Shown here one piece after another: positions 54,735-64,000 of a stretch of 64,000 bases of DNA. The notes under the pieces were generated by a model. That model saw only the letters and a list, made by a program, of their open reading frames with translations, was not told where the DNA came from and searched no databases. The position numbers and the translations under genes were made by a program. Numbering within the stretch: the stretch's first letter is position 1; each line of letters begins with the position of its first letter. Where the stretch lies: positions 20,784,150 through 20,848,149 of the forward strand of contig NC_080042.1 of the NCBI RefSeq assembly GCF_012489685.1. Reading direction: 5' to 3'. The stretch is from Lotus japonicus. Its lineage: Eukaryota; Streptophyta; Magnoliopsida; Fabales; Fabaceae.

Positions 54735-55217
54735 CTACACGCTAGCGCGGTCGTCATCCGAATCTGCATCCAGGACGACTAGGTCGACGTACTCAACACT
54801 GCCCTCTCTGTCCACCCTAATGCGCTCCCGCACTGGACTCTCGGGCTCGGGGCCCGGAACGAGATCCGCAACGACAGCAGCAGCAGTAGACGGACTAGAC
54901 TCCGTCGAAGCCCCACCTACTGGCAACTCCTCAGAAGGATCCTCATCGTCTGAAGGAGATGGTGGCGGTGGAGGTACTCCCAAGCCGGGTCCACAGTGTA
55001 CTCCTGGAGGCAGGTTGAAGCTCACTATGTGCCTCCTCATCACTCCCTCCGTCAAGCGTCCGAATCGATCGACACGGTCCTCCATGATCCGACCGGTGTA
55101 GGTCGCACGGTGGCCCTCGGGATCGACCACCCATGCACCTGGGTCGTCTTGGTCAAGCATCTCGTACCTGGTCCCCCCTGATGGGCTGACCATGGTAAAC
55201 CAATCCCCCATACTCAT
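54735..55217 (-). CDS. LTR-internal ORF, left copy (160 codons), unknown function
   Basis: The first ATG is at 55217 (MSMGDWFTMVSPSGGTRYEM); the frame is open 19 codons further upstream and begins near a possible splice acceptor (CTTTGGAG). The N-terminal half looks globular (DDPGAWVVDPEGHRATYTGR, FGRLTEGVMRRHIVSFNLPP). The C-terminal half is Pro/Asp/Glu/Ser-rich and disordered (VPPPPPSPSDDEDP). It lies in the transcribed part of the LTR, in the sense orientation of the element. GC content is well above the surrounding LTR. Identity with the right LTR copy is expected and proves nothing by itself. I do not recognise the family. Confidence 0.35.
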   Translation of the reverse strand: MSMGDWFTMVSPSGGTRYEMLDQDDPGAWVVDPEGHRATYTGRIMEDRVDRFGRLTEGVMRRHIVSFNLPPGVHCGPGLGVPPPPPSPSDDEDPSEELPVGGASTESSPSTAAAVVADLVPGPEPESPVRERIRVDREGSVEYVDLVVLDADSDDDRASV

Positions 55218-55934
55218 CTGACAAATGGCGTAGTCCGCCCAAACACACACAGCAGACGCGAGGGTCAACTCCAAAGAATTATATAATTAATAAAACCAGA
55301 TATAATTATAGGATAATAAATACTCGCCTCTCAGGCTTATAAGTTTTGGGATAGCTTCCTAGGGTTACATGTATCACAATAAATATAAAGAGCCATAAAA
55401 CAAGTAGCATGCCTCAAAAAAAATAGGTTAAACAGTTACCAATCACACTCAGCAACTAAGTTAGCATGTATGTTGCATGAAATGCAATGCTGGGTAACAA
55501 AATGCATTCCGGAAGAAGGATGGACATCAACGAGACGGCCCTAACACCAGCCACGGTGGGTACCTTCCTGCTCGCGTGTCTCTTACACCACACAAAAGTA
55601 GTCAGATCAGCAGTGAACCCGTAGGTCTGCCATTCCGTCTGCTACTGAGGACCACCGTAGTGTCCTAAATATGGAAATCCGGGTCTTATGACCATTTTGG
55701 AATCCACCGAGGTCCGGTATCACGCCGTGTATTAACCTCAAAATGAGTGCATGAATGCAAGTGATTAGCCAAACAACGTCTCCGACCTCACCCGACACGT
55801 CGCCACGTGTTCTAGATTAACTTAAAGTCTCTAAAAGAATACCCTAAGGTAAATGTCGATTCTGCGACAAAATACAATTAATCATAAACAAAAGAGTGCA
55901 ACCACTCACGACAACTCTTCGAGTCATCAATGCT

Positions 55935-56179
55935 CTCACGAAGTCTCACGCTTCTGTGGAGTCTCACACATTCACAAAGTCTCACGCTTCAGTGAAGTTT
56001 TATGCTTTCACAAGGTCTCACGCCTCAGTGAATTTACACACTTGCACGAAGTCTCACGCTTCAATGAAGTTTCATGCTGTTCACGAGGTCTCACGCCTCA
56101 GTGAAGATCCATGTTTTCCACAAGGTCTCACGCCTCAGTGGAGTATCACGCATTCACAAGGTCTCACACCTCCGTGAAG
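55935..56179. repeat. Degenerate tandem array in the left LTR, about 7 units of about 35 bp
   Basis: Units follow TCAC(A/G)A(A/G)GTCTCACGC(T/C)TCAGTGAAG plus a variable 10-14 bp tail. The same array is at 62662-62906 in the right LTR with two single-base differences. Confidence 0.85.
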
Positions 56180-57720
56180 CTTCTCGGCTCATCCCTTGGA
56201 TGGCTAAACAATTGCTCCCAGAGCGAATGAGTATTAACATACCCAAAACTCGAAATCTTCCCAACACTTGGATCCGACGACACTTCTCATTTTCCAAAAC
56301 TAAACTTCAATCCAAAGCTTGCATCCGTGATTGTTATCTTTATTTAAAGGTTTAGAGGTTGTTTAATATCTTATGAATTTCTTTATAAAAATAGCTCTTT
56401 TTTGTCTTATCGTATTCCCTATGAGTTCAAAGTTCCCATAAACCCAAGTAATTCCCTGAGAAGGTCTCGATCCATTGGAGCATGACAAGGTCCGAACTCC
56501 GTTCGTCCTTTTTAAAACTCTCTCAAAATCTCATAAAAATTCGGCATGACCTGCCCGCAATCCTCACTTTTCAGAATCTCAGGTACAAGTGTAATAGCAT
56601 CATTGAAACAGCTCAACCAAAAGACATAAACAGCATATTCCAACACATCCTAAGTTAACCATGTAGCACATAGCATGTGAATCATTTAGCACACAATATC
56701 ATGGCATCAAGTACTCAACAAGTTCGGCCGAAGCCTCAGAAATCATTTCAGACATTTAGCAATTAGGTGCATAACACATAAATCAAGTCGAATTTCATCG
56801 ACACCTAAAGCATTATCTAGTAATTCAGAGAGTAGCCCTCACCGGTGGGTCTTCCAGCTTCCTCCTCCAAATGTTCTTCAAGCTCTTCTCCTTGGTTTCT
56901 TGGAATCTCCTCAAACGAACCTTAAGCAAAAATCACAGAAATCAACACCAAGAGTCAGAAACTCAGCAATCAAAGAGTCCTAGGGTTACACAGTACACTA
57001 CTACCTCCGTGGTACGACAATCTAACGCGTTAAGACAAGTTTTCGAAAAATCGGATTCTCCTCCCCCCTTGATATAGCTCTCGGCCACTTTCCTTAATTG
57101 GGAGGGTCGATTTTTCTTCGATCAAACTTGGTTCCTAGGTTAACATAAGCCGTAACTAAGACGGTTCTAGGCTCGGAAAAAATTTCGGATCGAAAACTGA
57201 TATAGGGGTAGTTTGGTCATTATTTTTAGCTCAGAATTTCAAAATTGGATTTTTGAAAAACAAATTGGATGGGGACGTCCACAACGACGTTTATGACGAC
57301 AAATCCTACTAGCACTAAGCCAAGTCGATAGATTAGAGCGTAAAGGTTGCGACTTTGCCGAAAAATGGGTATTTAGGGTAGAAATTGATCCCGGCGGCAT
57401 TTCGTCGACATTTGACAAAATCTAATCCGCAGAACACGCTCAGGAGCATGCAGGGAAGAAGTTTAGACGCTGAAATCAACTGATTTGAACAGTTTTTCAA
57501 AAACCTCAAAATTTTGAACTCAGAAAGTCGCAGGAGAAATGGACAGAAACGACGATTCGAAGGAGAGTATAGATTACCTACCTCGAGGTCTTCGATTAGT
57601 GACGAACGGTGAAGCAAACGGGCAAGAAACGACGAAGATCCGGATCTCCCTCTCTCTCTAAGAACTCGCGGTTTTGGGGTGGGGAAAATGGGTTTTTTTG
57701 TGAAAAAAATCTAATTCTTC

Positions 57721-57733
57721 AACTATTTATAGG
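57721..57733 (-). promoter_or_regulatory. Predicted TATA box of the Tekay-like LTR
   Basis: CCTATAAATAGTT on minus, oriented for transcription into R/U5 and, from the 5'LTR, into gag-pol. The equivalent box of the 5'LTR lies beyond the window. Confidence 0.6.
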
Positions 57734-58405
57734 TTTTGGAAAAAAACGGAAAAATGATTTTTTTGCGATTCCGATTTTTCCGGCGCGTTCCTCTGCGCAT
57801 TCTAAGATAGGTTCTGGCGACAGAATTCCAGAACTCAAAATAGAATTCTTGGAATTAAACCAAAAGATCCAAAATCGGCATAAGTCGGTGTAAGTCGGTT
57901 TATCCCGAAAAACTACTTTTTGCAGTGATCGTCGGATGAGAAAACTTCCTTCTGAAGAAAGATTAGGAATGATGAGAGAAGTAGGAGAACGCGGGTGGAA
58001 TCTTCATTTGAGTTTCCGGATAGAAAAAGTCTTCATCGTCTGTCGATCTTAGGTTTTTCGAACTATCAGGGATTCCGTTTCGGCAAACTTCCGAGAATTG
58101 GAATTTGACGTTCGTACATTCCAGGATTTCGCATCGAAATGGTTGTTTAAGGACGGAAAAGAGAAGTTCTAACATTTCTCTGAGGATTTTTGGAATTAGT
58201 TTCCATCGTGTCCTAAAGCGTAAATTAACTATTCACTAATACCTTCGACCTAGGATTTAGCGTATGTTAATCGTGCTATAACTCTTTCGGTTTTTCGATA
58301 CATTCTTGGACTTTTCCTGAGCCTCTTTCCTTCCCAAATTTATCTTAATCAAATAACTCTTTTATTTTATTCACTTATCCAAAGCGTTAAAACTTGGGCC
58401 TTACA

Positions 58406-58425
58406 TTACTACCCTCCAAAAAGAA
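58406..58425 (-). other. Polypurine tract of the Tekay-like element
   Basis: On minus, TTTTTGGAGGGTAGTAA directly precedes the LTR start TGTAAGGCCC, the usual place for plus-strand priming. Confidence 0.65.
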
Positions 58426-58442
58426 AGTTTCGACCTCGAAAC

Positions 58443-61015
58443 TTAAGGGTCAGTAAAAAGTTCTGGATACTGTTCCTTGACTTTTTCCTTCAGCTCCCAC
58501 GTTGCATCGCCGGTGTCCTTGTTCCAAATAACCTTCACTAACTCGATCTCTTTACCCCTCAACTGCTTTACCCTTGTGTCACCAATGCTGATTGGCGGTG
58601 TCTCGAAAGACAAGTTATCCTTCAACTCAATGTCATCCAGCTCGATGACGTGCGTCGGATCAGCAAGATACTTCCGCAGTTGTGACACATGGAATACATC
58701 GTGAACGTTTGATAGAAAAGGCGGTAGTGCGATCTGGTAAGCTACCGGTCCTACACGACGAGTAATCTGATAAGGTCCAATGAACTTTGGCGTCAGCTTT
58801 CTTGACTTGATTGCTCGACCAACTCCTGTAGTCTGGGTAACTCGCAGGAACACATGATCTCCTTCTTCGAATTCCAGGGTTCTGCGCCTTTGATCTGCAT
58901 AGCTCTTCTGTCTACTCTGAGAAGCCTTCATCTTCTCCCTGATCTGTTTAATCTTCTCAGTTGTCTGTTGCAGAAGTTCCGGTCCTACTAACAAATTCTC
59001 TCCATCTTGATACCAACATAAAGGTGTTCTACACTTGCGGCCATACAATGCCTCATACGGTGCCATACCTATGGTCGTATGAAAACTGTTGTTATATGTG
59101 AATTCAATCAGTGGCAATAGGGTGTCCCAACTGCCCTTATTGTCTAACACGCAAGCTCGTAGCAAATCCTCCAATGATTGGATAGTTCTCTCAGTTTGCC
59201 CATCAGTCTGTGGATGATAAGCAGAGCTTAATCTCAGCCTCGTTCCCAAAGCCTCATGAAGAGCTCCCCACAGATGTGAAGTAAACTTCGGGTCTCTATC
59301 GGAAACGATACTTGTTGGCACTCCATGAAGTCGCACAATCTCAGCTATATAAATCTCTGATAGCTTATCCACGTTGTACGTAGTTCTCACCGGTATGAAA
59401 TGAGCCGACTTAGTCAGTCGATCCACGATTACCCAAATCGAGTCATATCCTCTTTGAGTTCTTGGTAATGCCACGACAAAATCCATCGATATGCTATCCC
59501 ATTTCCATTGAGGTACATCCAAGCTTTGTAGCATACCCGCAGATTTCTGATGTTCCACCTTCGCCTTTTGACAGGTCAAACATGCAGCTACGTATTCTGC
59601 CACTTCTCTTTTCATTCCTGGCCACCAAAAATTCACCTTCAAGTCCTGGTGCATCTTTTTCATTCCAGGGTGAATACTCAGCTTACTTTTGTGACCTTCG
59701 TCCAGTATCAACCTCCTTAGGTCAGGGTTGTTGGGTACGCAAACTCTACCCTTACACCGTAGGATATTGTCACTTCCTACCTTAAATTCCGGGTCCTTAC
59801 CCTGAATTACCAAATTCCTTTTTCCGAGTAAAAATTCATCTTGTAACTGTTGGTCTCGGATTTCTTCCATCAATCCATTGGTAATCCTGATCATCCCGAA
59901 CCTCAGTTCTCCCTCGGATACTCTTACGTCCAAACTCAAATCTCGGAATTGTTCCAGCAGTTGTAGCTCCTTCACCATCATTGACGAGATATGCATTTTC
60001 CTGCTCAATGCATCAGCAACAACATTAGCTTTCCCAGGATGGTATTGTAAGGTAAAATCGTAATCCTTGAGAAACTCCATCCAACGTCGTTGTCTCATGT
60101 TCAACTCCTTCTGGTCAAACAAGTACTTCAAGCTCTTGTGATCGCTAAATATGGTGAAATTGCATCCATATAAGTGATGTCTCCAGATTTTCAACGAAAA
60201 CACAATGGCAGCAAGTTCTAAGTCATGAGTCGGATAGTTCTTCTCATGAGTCTTCAGTTGTCGTGAAGCATAAGCCACCACCTTCCGATGCTGCATCAGC
60301 ACACATCCCAAACCTTGATGCGAAGCATCACAGTACACTTCATACGGTTCCTCTGGTTGCGGTAAGACGAGTACAGGTGACGTCGTCAAACGTTCCTTCA
60401 TTGTCTGAAAGCTAGTTTCGCACGCTTCGGTCCATGCAAAAGGTTGATCCTTTCTCGTAAGTTGAGTCAAGGGTCCAACGATCTTGGCGAAATTCTCAAT
60501 GAAACGACGATAGTACCCCGCCAAACCGACAAAACTCCTGATCTCAGTCACGGTCTTTGGCCGTTCCCATGACAACACCGTCTCTACCTTTGCTGGATCC
60601 ACAGCTATACCTTCTTTAGAAATCACATGGCCCAAGAATTTTACCTCTTCGAGCCAAAATTCACACTTAGAAGGGTTGGCGTACAACTTTGTCTCTCTCA
60701 ACACTTGTAAAACCTGACGCAAGTGCCCTTCATGATCTTCAGCGTTCTTTGAGTAGATCAGAATGTCGTCGATAAACACCACGACGAATCGATCCAAGAA
60801 CGGATGGAATGTCCTGTTCATGTAATCCATGAAGATAGCAGGTGCGTTTGTCACCCCAAATGGCATCACTAGTTACTCATAGTGTCCATAACGAGTCCGG
60901 AACGCCGTCTTCTGGATATCCTCAGTCTTTACTCTGATCTGATGGTAACCCGACTTTAGGTCTATCTTTGAGAATATCGCAGCTCCTCGTAGTTGATCCA
61001 TCAAATCATCAATTC
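58443..61015 (-). pseudogene. Pol of the Tekay-like element: RT, RNase H, integrase, chromodomain
   Basis: An 808-codon frame from 60869, continuing upstream to the gap through one TAA (60872-60874) just before the MPFGVTNAP block of RT. The RT catalytic motif is [10 protein letters not shown] (FIDD, usual in this family). RNase [17 protein letters not shown] ... [11 protein letters not shown] ... VVADALSRK. The integrase zinc finger is H-PGMKKMH ... CLTCQKAK; catalytic core: Asp in SMDFVVALP, Asp in [11 protein letters not shown], Glu in [11 protein letters not shown], all present. The C-terminal chromodomain is [20 protein letters not shown]. It ends at a TAA before the polypurine tract. 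Only the one stop disables the visible part; gag, protease and the RT N-terminus are in the gap. Confidence 0.85.
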
Positions 61016-61115
61016 NNNNNNNNNNNNNNNNNNNNNNNNNNNNNNNNNNNNNNNNNNNNNNNNNNNNNNNNNNNNNNNNNNNNNNNNNNNNNNNNNNNNN
61101 NNNNNNNNNNNNNNN
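61016..61115. other. Assembly gap (100 N)
   Basis: Exactly 100 N, a conventional placeholder of unknown true size. By element layout it must hide the RT N-terminus, protease, gag, PBS and the first roughly 100 bp (plus orientation) of the right LTR, several kilobases. Confidence 0.95.
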
Positions 61116-61461
61116 GCAATAAAACTCCCCAACAAAAGATAAAAGGAACTACTATACAACTATATATACATGCCTCGTGACGGGTAACAGAAAAGAGTAA
61201 CGCCCGAGGGCAATATGTACAGTCCAAGATAAAGATACTGTGTCCGCAACACTATCCTACAAAAACTGAGAGCAAGTTGGCCCAGCGGCCTAAGAAAAGA
61301 CCCCCTAAATCCAACCAGCTCTCTGCGATCTCCATAGGAAACCACACAAAAGCTACCGGTAGGAAAACTACCCTGTCCCCAAAAACGGAAGCATGACGGT
61401 CAGAGCATCGACACTACTCCTACACTATCCCTACCCGAGGAGCCCACACTAGCACTCGATC

Positions 61462-61944
61462 CTACACGCTAGCGCGGTGGTCATCCGAATCTGCATCCAG
61501 GACGACTAGGTCGACGTACTCAACACTGCCCTCTCTGTCCACCCTAATGCGCTCCCGCACTGGACTCTCGGGCTCGGGGCCCGGAACGAGATCCGCAACG
61601 ACAGCAGCAGCAGTAGACGGACTAGACTCCGTCGAAGCCCCACCTACTGGCAACTCCTCAGAAGGATCCTCATCGTCTGAAGGAGATGGTGGCGGTGGAG
61701 GTACTCCCAAGCCGGGTCCACAGTGTACTCCTGGAGGCAGGTTGAAGCTCACTATGTGCCTCCTCATCACTCCCTCCGTCAAGCGTCCGAATCGATCGAC
61801 ACGGTCCTCCATGATCCGACCGGTGTAGGTCGCACGGTGGCCCTCGGGATCGACCACCCATGCACCTGGGTCGTCTTGGTCAAGCATCTCGTACCTGGTC
61901 CCCCCTGATGGGCTGACCATGGTAAACCAATCCCCCATACTCAT
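61462..61944 (-). CDS. LTR-internal ORF, right copy
   Basis: Same ORF as 54735-55217 with one amino acid change (Asp to His) near the C-terminus. In this 5'LTR it would lie in the leader of the genomic RNA, upstream of gag. Confidence 0.35.
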   Translation of the reverse strand: MSMGDWFTMVSPSGGTRYEMLDQDDPGAWVVDPEGHRATYTGRIMEDRVDRFGRLTEGVMRRHIVSFNLPPGVHCGPGLGVPPPPPSPSDDEDPSEELPVGGASTESSPSTAAAVVADLVPGPEPESPVRERIRVDREGSVEYVDLVVLDADSDDHRASV

Positions 61945-62661
61945 CTGACAAATGGCGTAGTCCGCCCAAACACACACAGCAGACGCGAGGGTCAACTCCA
62001 AAGAATTATATAATTAATAAAACCAGATATAATTATAGGATAATAAATACTCGCCTCTCAGGCTTATAAGTTTTGGGATAGCTTCCTAGGGTTACATGTA
62101 TCACAATAAATATAAAGAGCCATAAAACAAGTAGCATGCCTCAAAAAAAATAGGTTAAACAGTTACCAATCACACTCAGCAACTAAGTTAGCATGTATGT
62201 TGCATGAAATGCAATGCTGGGTAACAAAATGCATTCCGGAAGAAGGATGGACATCAACGAGACGGCCCTAACACCAGCCACGGTGGGTACCTTCCTGCTC
62301 GCGTGTCTCTTACACCACACAAAAGTAGTCAGATCAGCAGTGAACCCGTAGGTCTGCCATTCCGTCTGCTACTGAGGACCACCGTAGTGTCCTAAATATG
62401 GAAATCCGGGTCTTATGACCATTTTGGAATCCACCGAGGTCCGGTATCACGCCGTGTATTAACCTCAAAATGAGTGCATGAATGCAAGTGATTAGCCAAA
62501 CAACGTCTCCGACCTCACCCGACACGTCGCCACGTGTTCTAGATTAACTTAAAGTCTCTAAAAGAATACCCTAAGGTAAATGTCGATTCTGCGACAAAAT
62601 ACAATTAATCATAAACAAAAGAGTGCAACCACTCACGACAACTCTTCGAGTCATCAATGCT

Positions 62662-62906
62662 CTCACGAAGTCTCACGCTTCTGTGGAGTCTCGCACATTC
62701 ACAAAGTCTCACGCTTCAGTGAAGTTTTATGCTTTCACAAGGTCTCACGCCTCAGTGAATTTACACACTTGCACGAAGTCTCACGCTTCAATGAAGTTTC
62801 ATGCTGTTCACGAGGTCTCACGCCTCAGTGAAGATCCATGCTTTCCACAAGGTCTCACGCCTCAGTGGAGTATCACGCATTCACAAGGTCTCACACCTCC
62901 GTGAAG
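62662..62906. repeat. Degenerate tandem array in the right LTR
   Basis: Counterpart of 55935-56179. Confidence 0.85.
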
Positions 62907-64000
62907 CTTCTCGGCTCATCCCTTGGATGGCTAAACAATTGCTCCCAGAGCGAATGAGTATTAACATACCCAAAACTCGAAATCTTCCCAACACTTGGAT
63001 CCGACGACACTTCTCATTTTCCAAAACTAAACTTCAATCCAAAGCTTGCATCCGTGATTGTTATCTTTATTTAAAGGTTTAGAGGTTGTTTAATATCTTA
63101 TGAATTTCTTTATAAAAATAGCTCTTTTTTGTCTTATCGTATTCCCTATGAGTTCAAAGTTCCCATAAACCCAAGTAATTCCCTGAGAAGGTCTCGATCC
63201 ATTGGAGCATGACAAGGTCCGAACTCCGTTCGTCCTTTTTAAAACTCTCTCAAAATCTCATAAAAATTCGGCATGACCTGCCCGCAATCCTCACTTTTCA
63301 GAATCTCAGGTACAAGTGTAATAGCATCATTGAAACAGCTCAACCAAAAGACATAAACAGCATATTCCAACACATCCTAAGTTAACCATGTAGCACATAG
63401 CATGTGAATCATTTAGCACACAATATCATGGCATCAAGTACTCAACAAGTTCGGCCGAAGCCTCAGAAATCATTTCAGACATTTAGCAATTAGGTGCATA
63501 ACACATAAATCAAGTCGAATTTCATCGACACCTAAAGCATTATCTAGTAATTCAGAGAGTAGCCCTCACCGGTGGGTCTTCCAGCTTCCTCCTCCAAATG
63601 TTCTTCAAGCTCTTCTCCTTGGTTTCTTGGAATCTCCTCAAACGAACCTTAAGCAAAAATCACAGAAATCAACACCAAGAGTCAGAAACTCAGCAATCAA
63701 AGAGTCCTAGGGTTACACAGTACACTACTACCTCCGTGGTACGACAATCTAACGCGTTAAGACAAGTTTTCGAAAAATCGGATTCTCCTCCCCCCTTGAT
63801 ATAGCTCTCGGCCACTTTCCTTAATTGGGAGGGTCGATTTTTCTTCGATCAAACTTGGTTCCTAGGTTAACATAAGCCGTAACTAAGACGGTTCTAGGCT
63901 CGGAAAAAATTTCGGATCGAAAACTGATATAGGGGTAGTTTGGTCATTATTTTTAGCTCAGAATTTCAAAATTGGATTTTTGAAAAACAAATTGGATGGG

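Larger units (their letters stand above)
54284..58405 (-). repeat. 3' LTR of the Tekay-like element, 4122 bp
   Basis: Begins (plus) TGTAACACCCCGATTTCGG and ends GGGCCTTACA, an inverted TGTAA/TTACA pair. On minus a CCTATAAATAGTT box at 57721-57733 puts the promoter about 0.7 kb into the LTR. R plus U5 would then be about 3.4 kb, unusually long, and contains an ORF and a tandem-repeat array. Confidence 0.85.
54284..64000 (-). mobile_element. Tekay-like chromovirus, incomplete at the right edge
   Basis: Long LTRs with TGTAAC...TTACA ends, and a pol with a C-terminal chromodomain, match the Tekay (Del) group of chromoviruses. The left (3') LTR is complete. Pol runs to the assembly gap. The right (5') LTR resumes after the gap and leaves the window. 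The two LTR stretches that can be compared (54389-57273 and 61116-64000) have no net indel and only a few differences, so the insertion is young. It lies inside the integrase of Tat-type element 2. Confidence 0.85.
61116..64000 (-). repeat. 5' LTR of the Tekay-like element, partial
   Basis: Matches 54389-57273 at a constant offset of 6727 bp. Differences I noticed: 54752/61479, 55966/62693 and 56114/62841. It continues beyond the window. Confidence 0.9.

Noticed and set aside
54820..55181. Plus-strand ORFs opposite the LTR-internal ORF (and copies at 61547-61908)
   Set aside because: They are shadows of the GC-rich minus-strand frame and show no domain.
55935..56179. CRISPR-like spaced repeats
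   Set aside because: Units are degenerate, contiguous and in a plant LTR; no spacers of constant length and no cas genes.

Overview
This window is plant nuclear DNA, packed with transposable elements and low in host genes. The family resemblances (the 'ACGGTGTAAA' hairpin MITE, the CACTACTAGAAA CACTA ends, the tRNA-derived SINE tail, Helitrons ending in a GC hairpin plus CTAG) suggest a papilionoid legume; this is inference from memory, not a database match. There are no bacterial-style operons, rRNA, intact tRNA or CRISPR arrays.

Layout. 1-0.9 kb: end of a transposon-associated ORF with one stop. 1.2-1.9 kb: a tandem duplication carrying two SINE copies. 2.4-11.7 kb: three related Helitrons, two on the minus strand (one nested in the other) and one on the plus strand, arranged head to head around a hairpin MITE. 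11.9-16.2 kb: LINE RNase H remnant, decayed Ty3/gypsy gag, LTR-like remnant and a hAT-like repeat. 16.4-26.1 kb: two duplicated copies of a small intronless host gene (16697-17182 and 25517-25960), separated by a LINE fragment and a complete but dead chromodomain Ty3/gypsy element (18871-24228), itself broken by a Ty1/copia-like solo LTR. 26.3-38 kb: a three-level nest, a Stowaway-like MITE split by a CACTA element (26382-37665, TSD TAT), which is split by a Tat-lineage Ty3/gypsy element (27814-36106). 38-43 kb: MITEs, a LINE tail and an F-box pseudogene. 46.4-47.5 kb: a Helitron end with a captured, broken B3-domain gene. 48.4-64 kb: hAT-like MITE, then a second Tat-type element (from 48832) split by a young Tekay-like chromovirus with LTRs of about 4.1 kb; its internal 5' part falls in a 100-N assembly gap.

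How parts relate. Both Tat-type elements carry, opposite to gag-pol, a two-exon antisense gene (putative gypsy-type transposon domain followed by coiled coil); both copies are damaged but keep matching splice phases within each element. All the long retrotransposon polyproteins are broken by stops, frameshifts or deletions except most of the Tekay-like pol, whose visible part has a single stop. The best candidates for functional host genes are the two small paralogues.

The most unusual pattern is a set of four very short insertions (18-26 bp), each a scrap ending in oligo(A) or starting in oligo(T) and flanked by 12-17 bp direct repeats. They look like target-primed retroposition events that copied almost nothing but a tail. 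One has a matching empty site in a neighbouring tandem copy.
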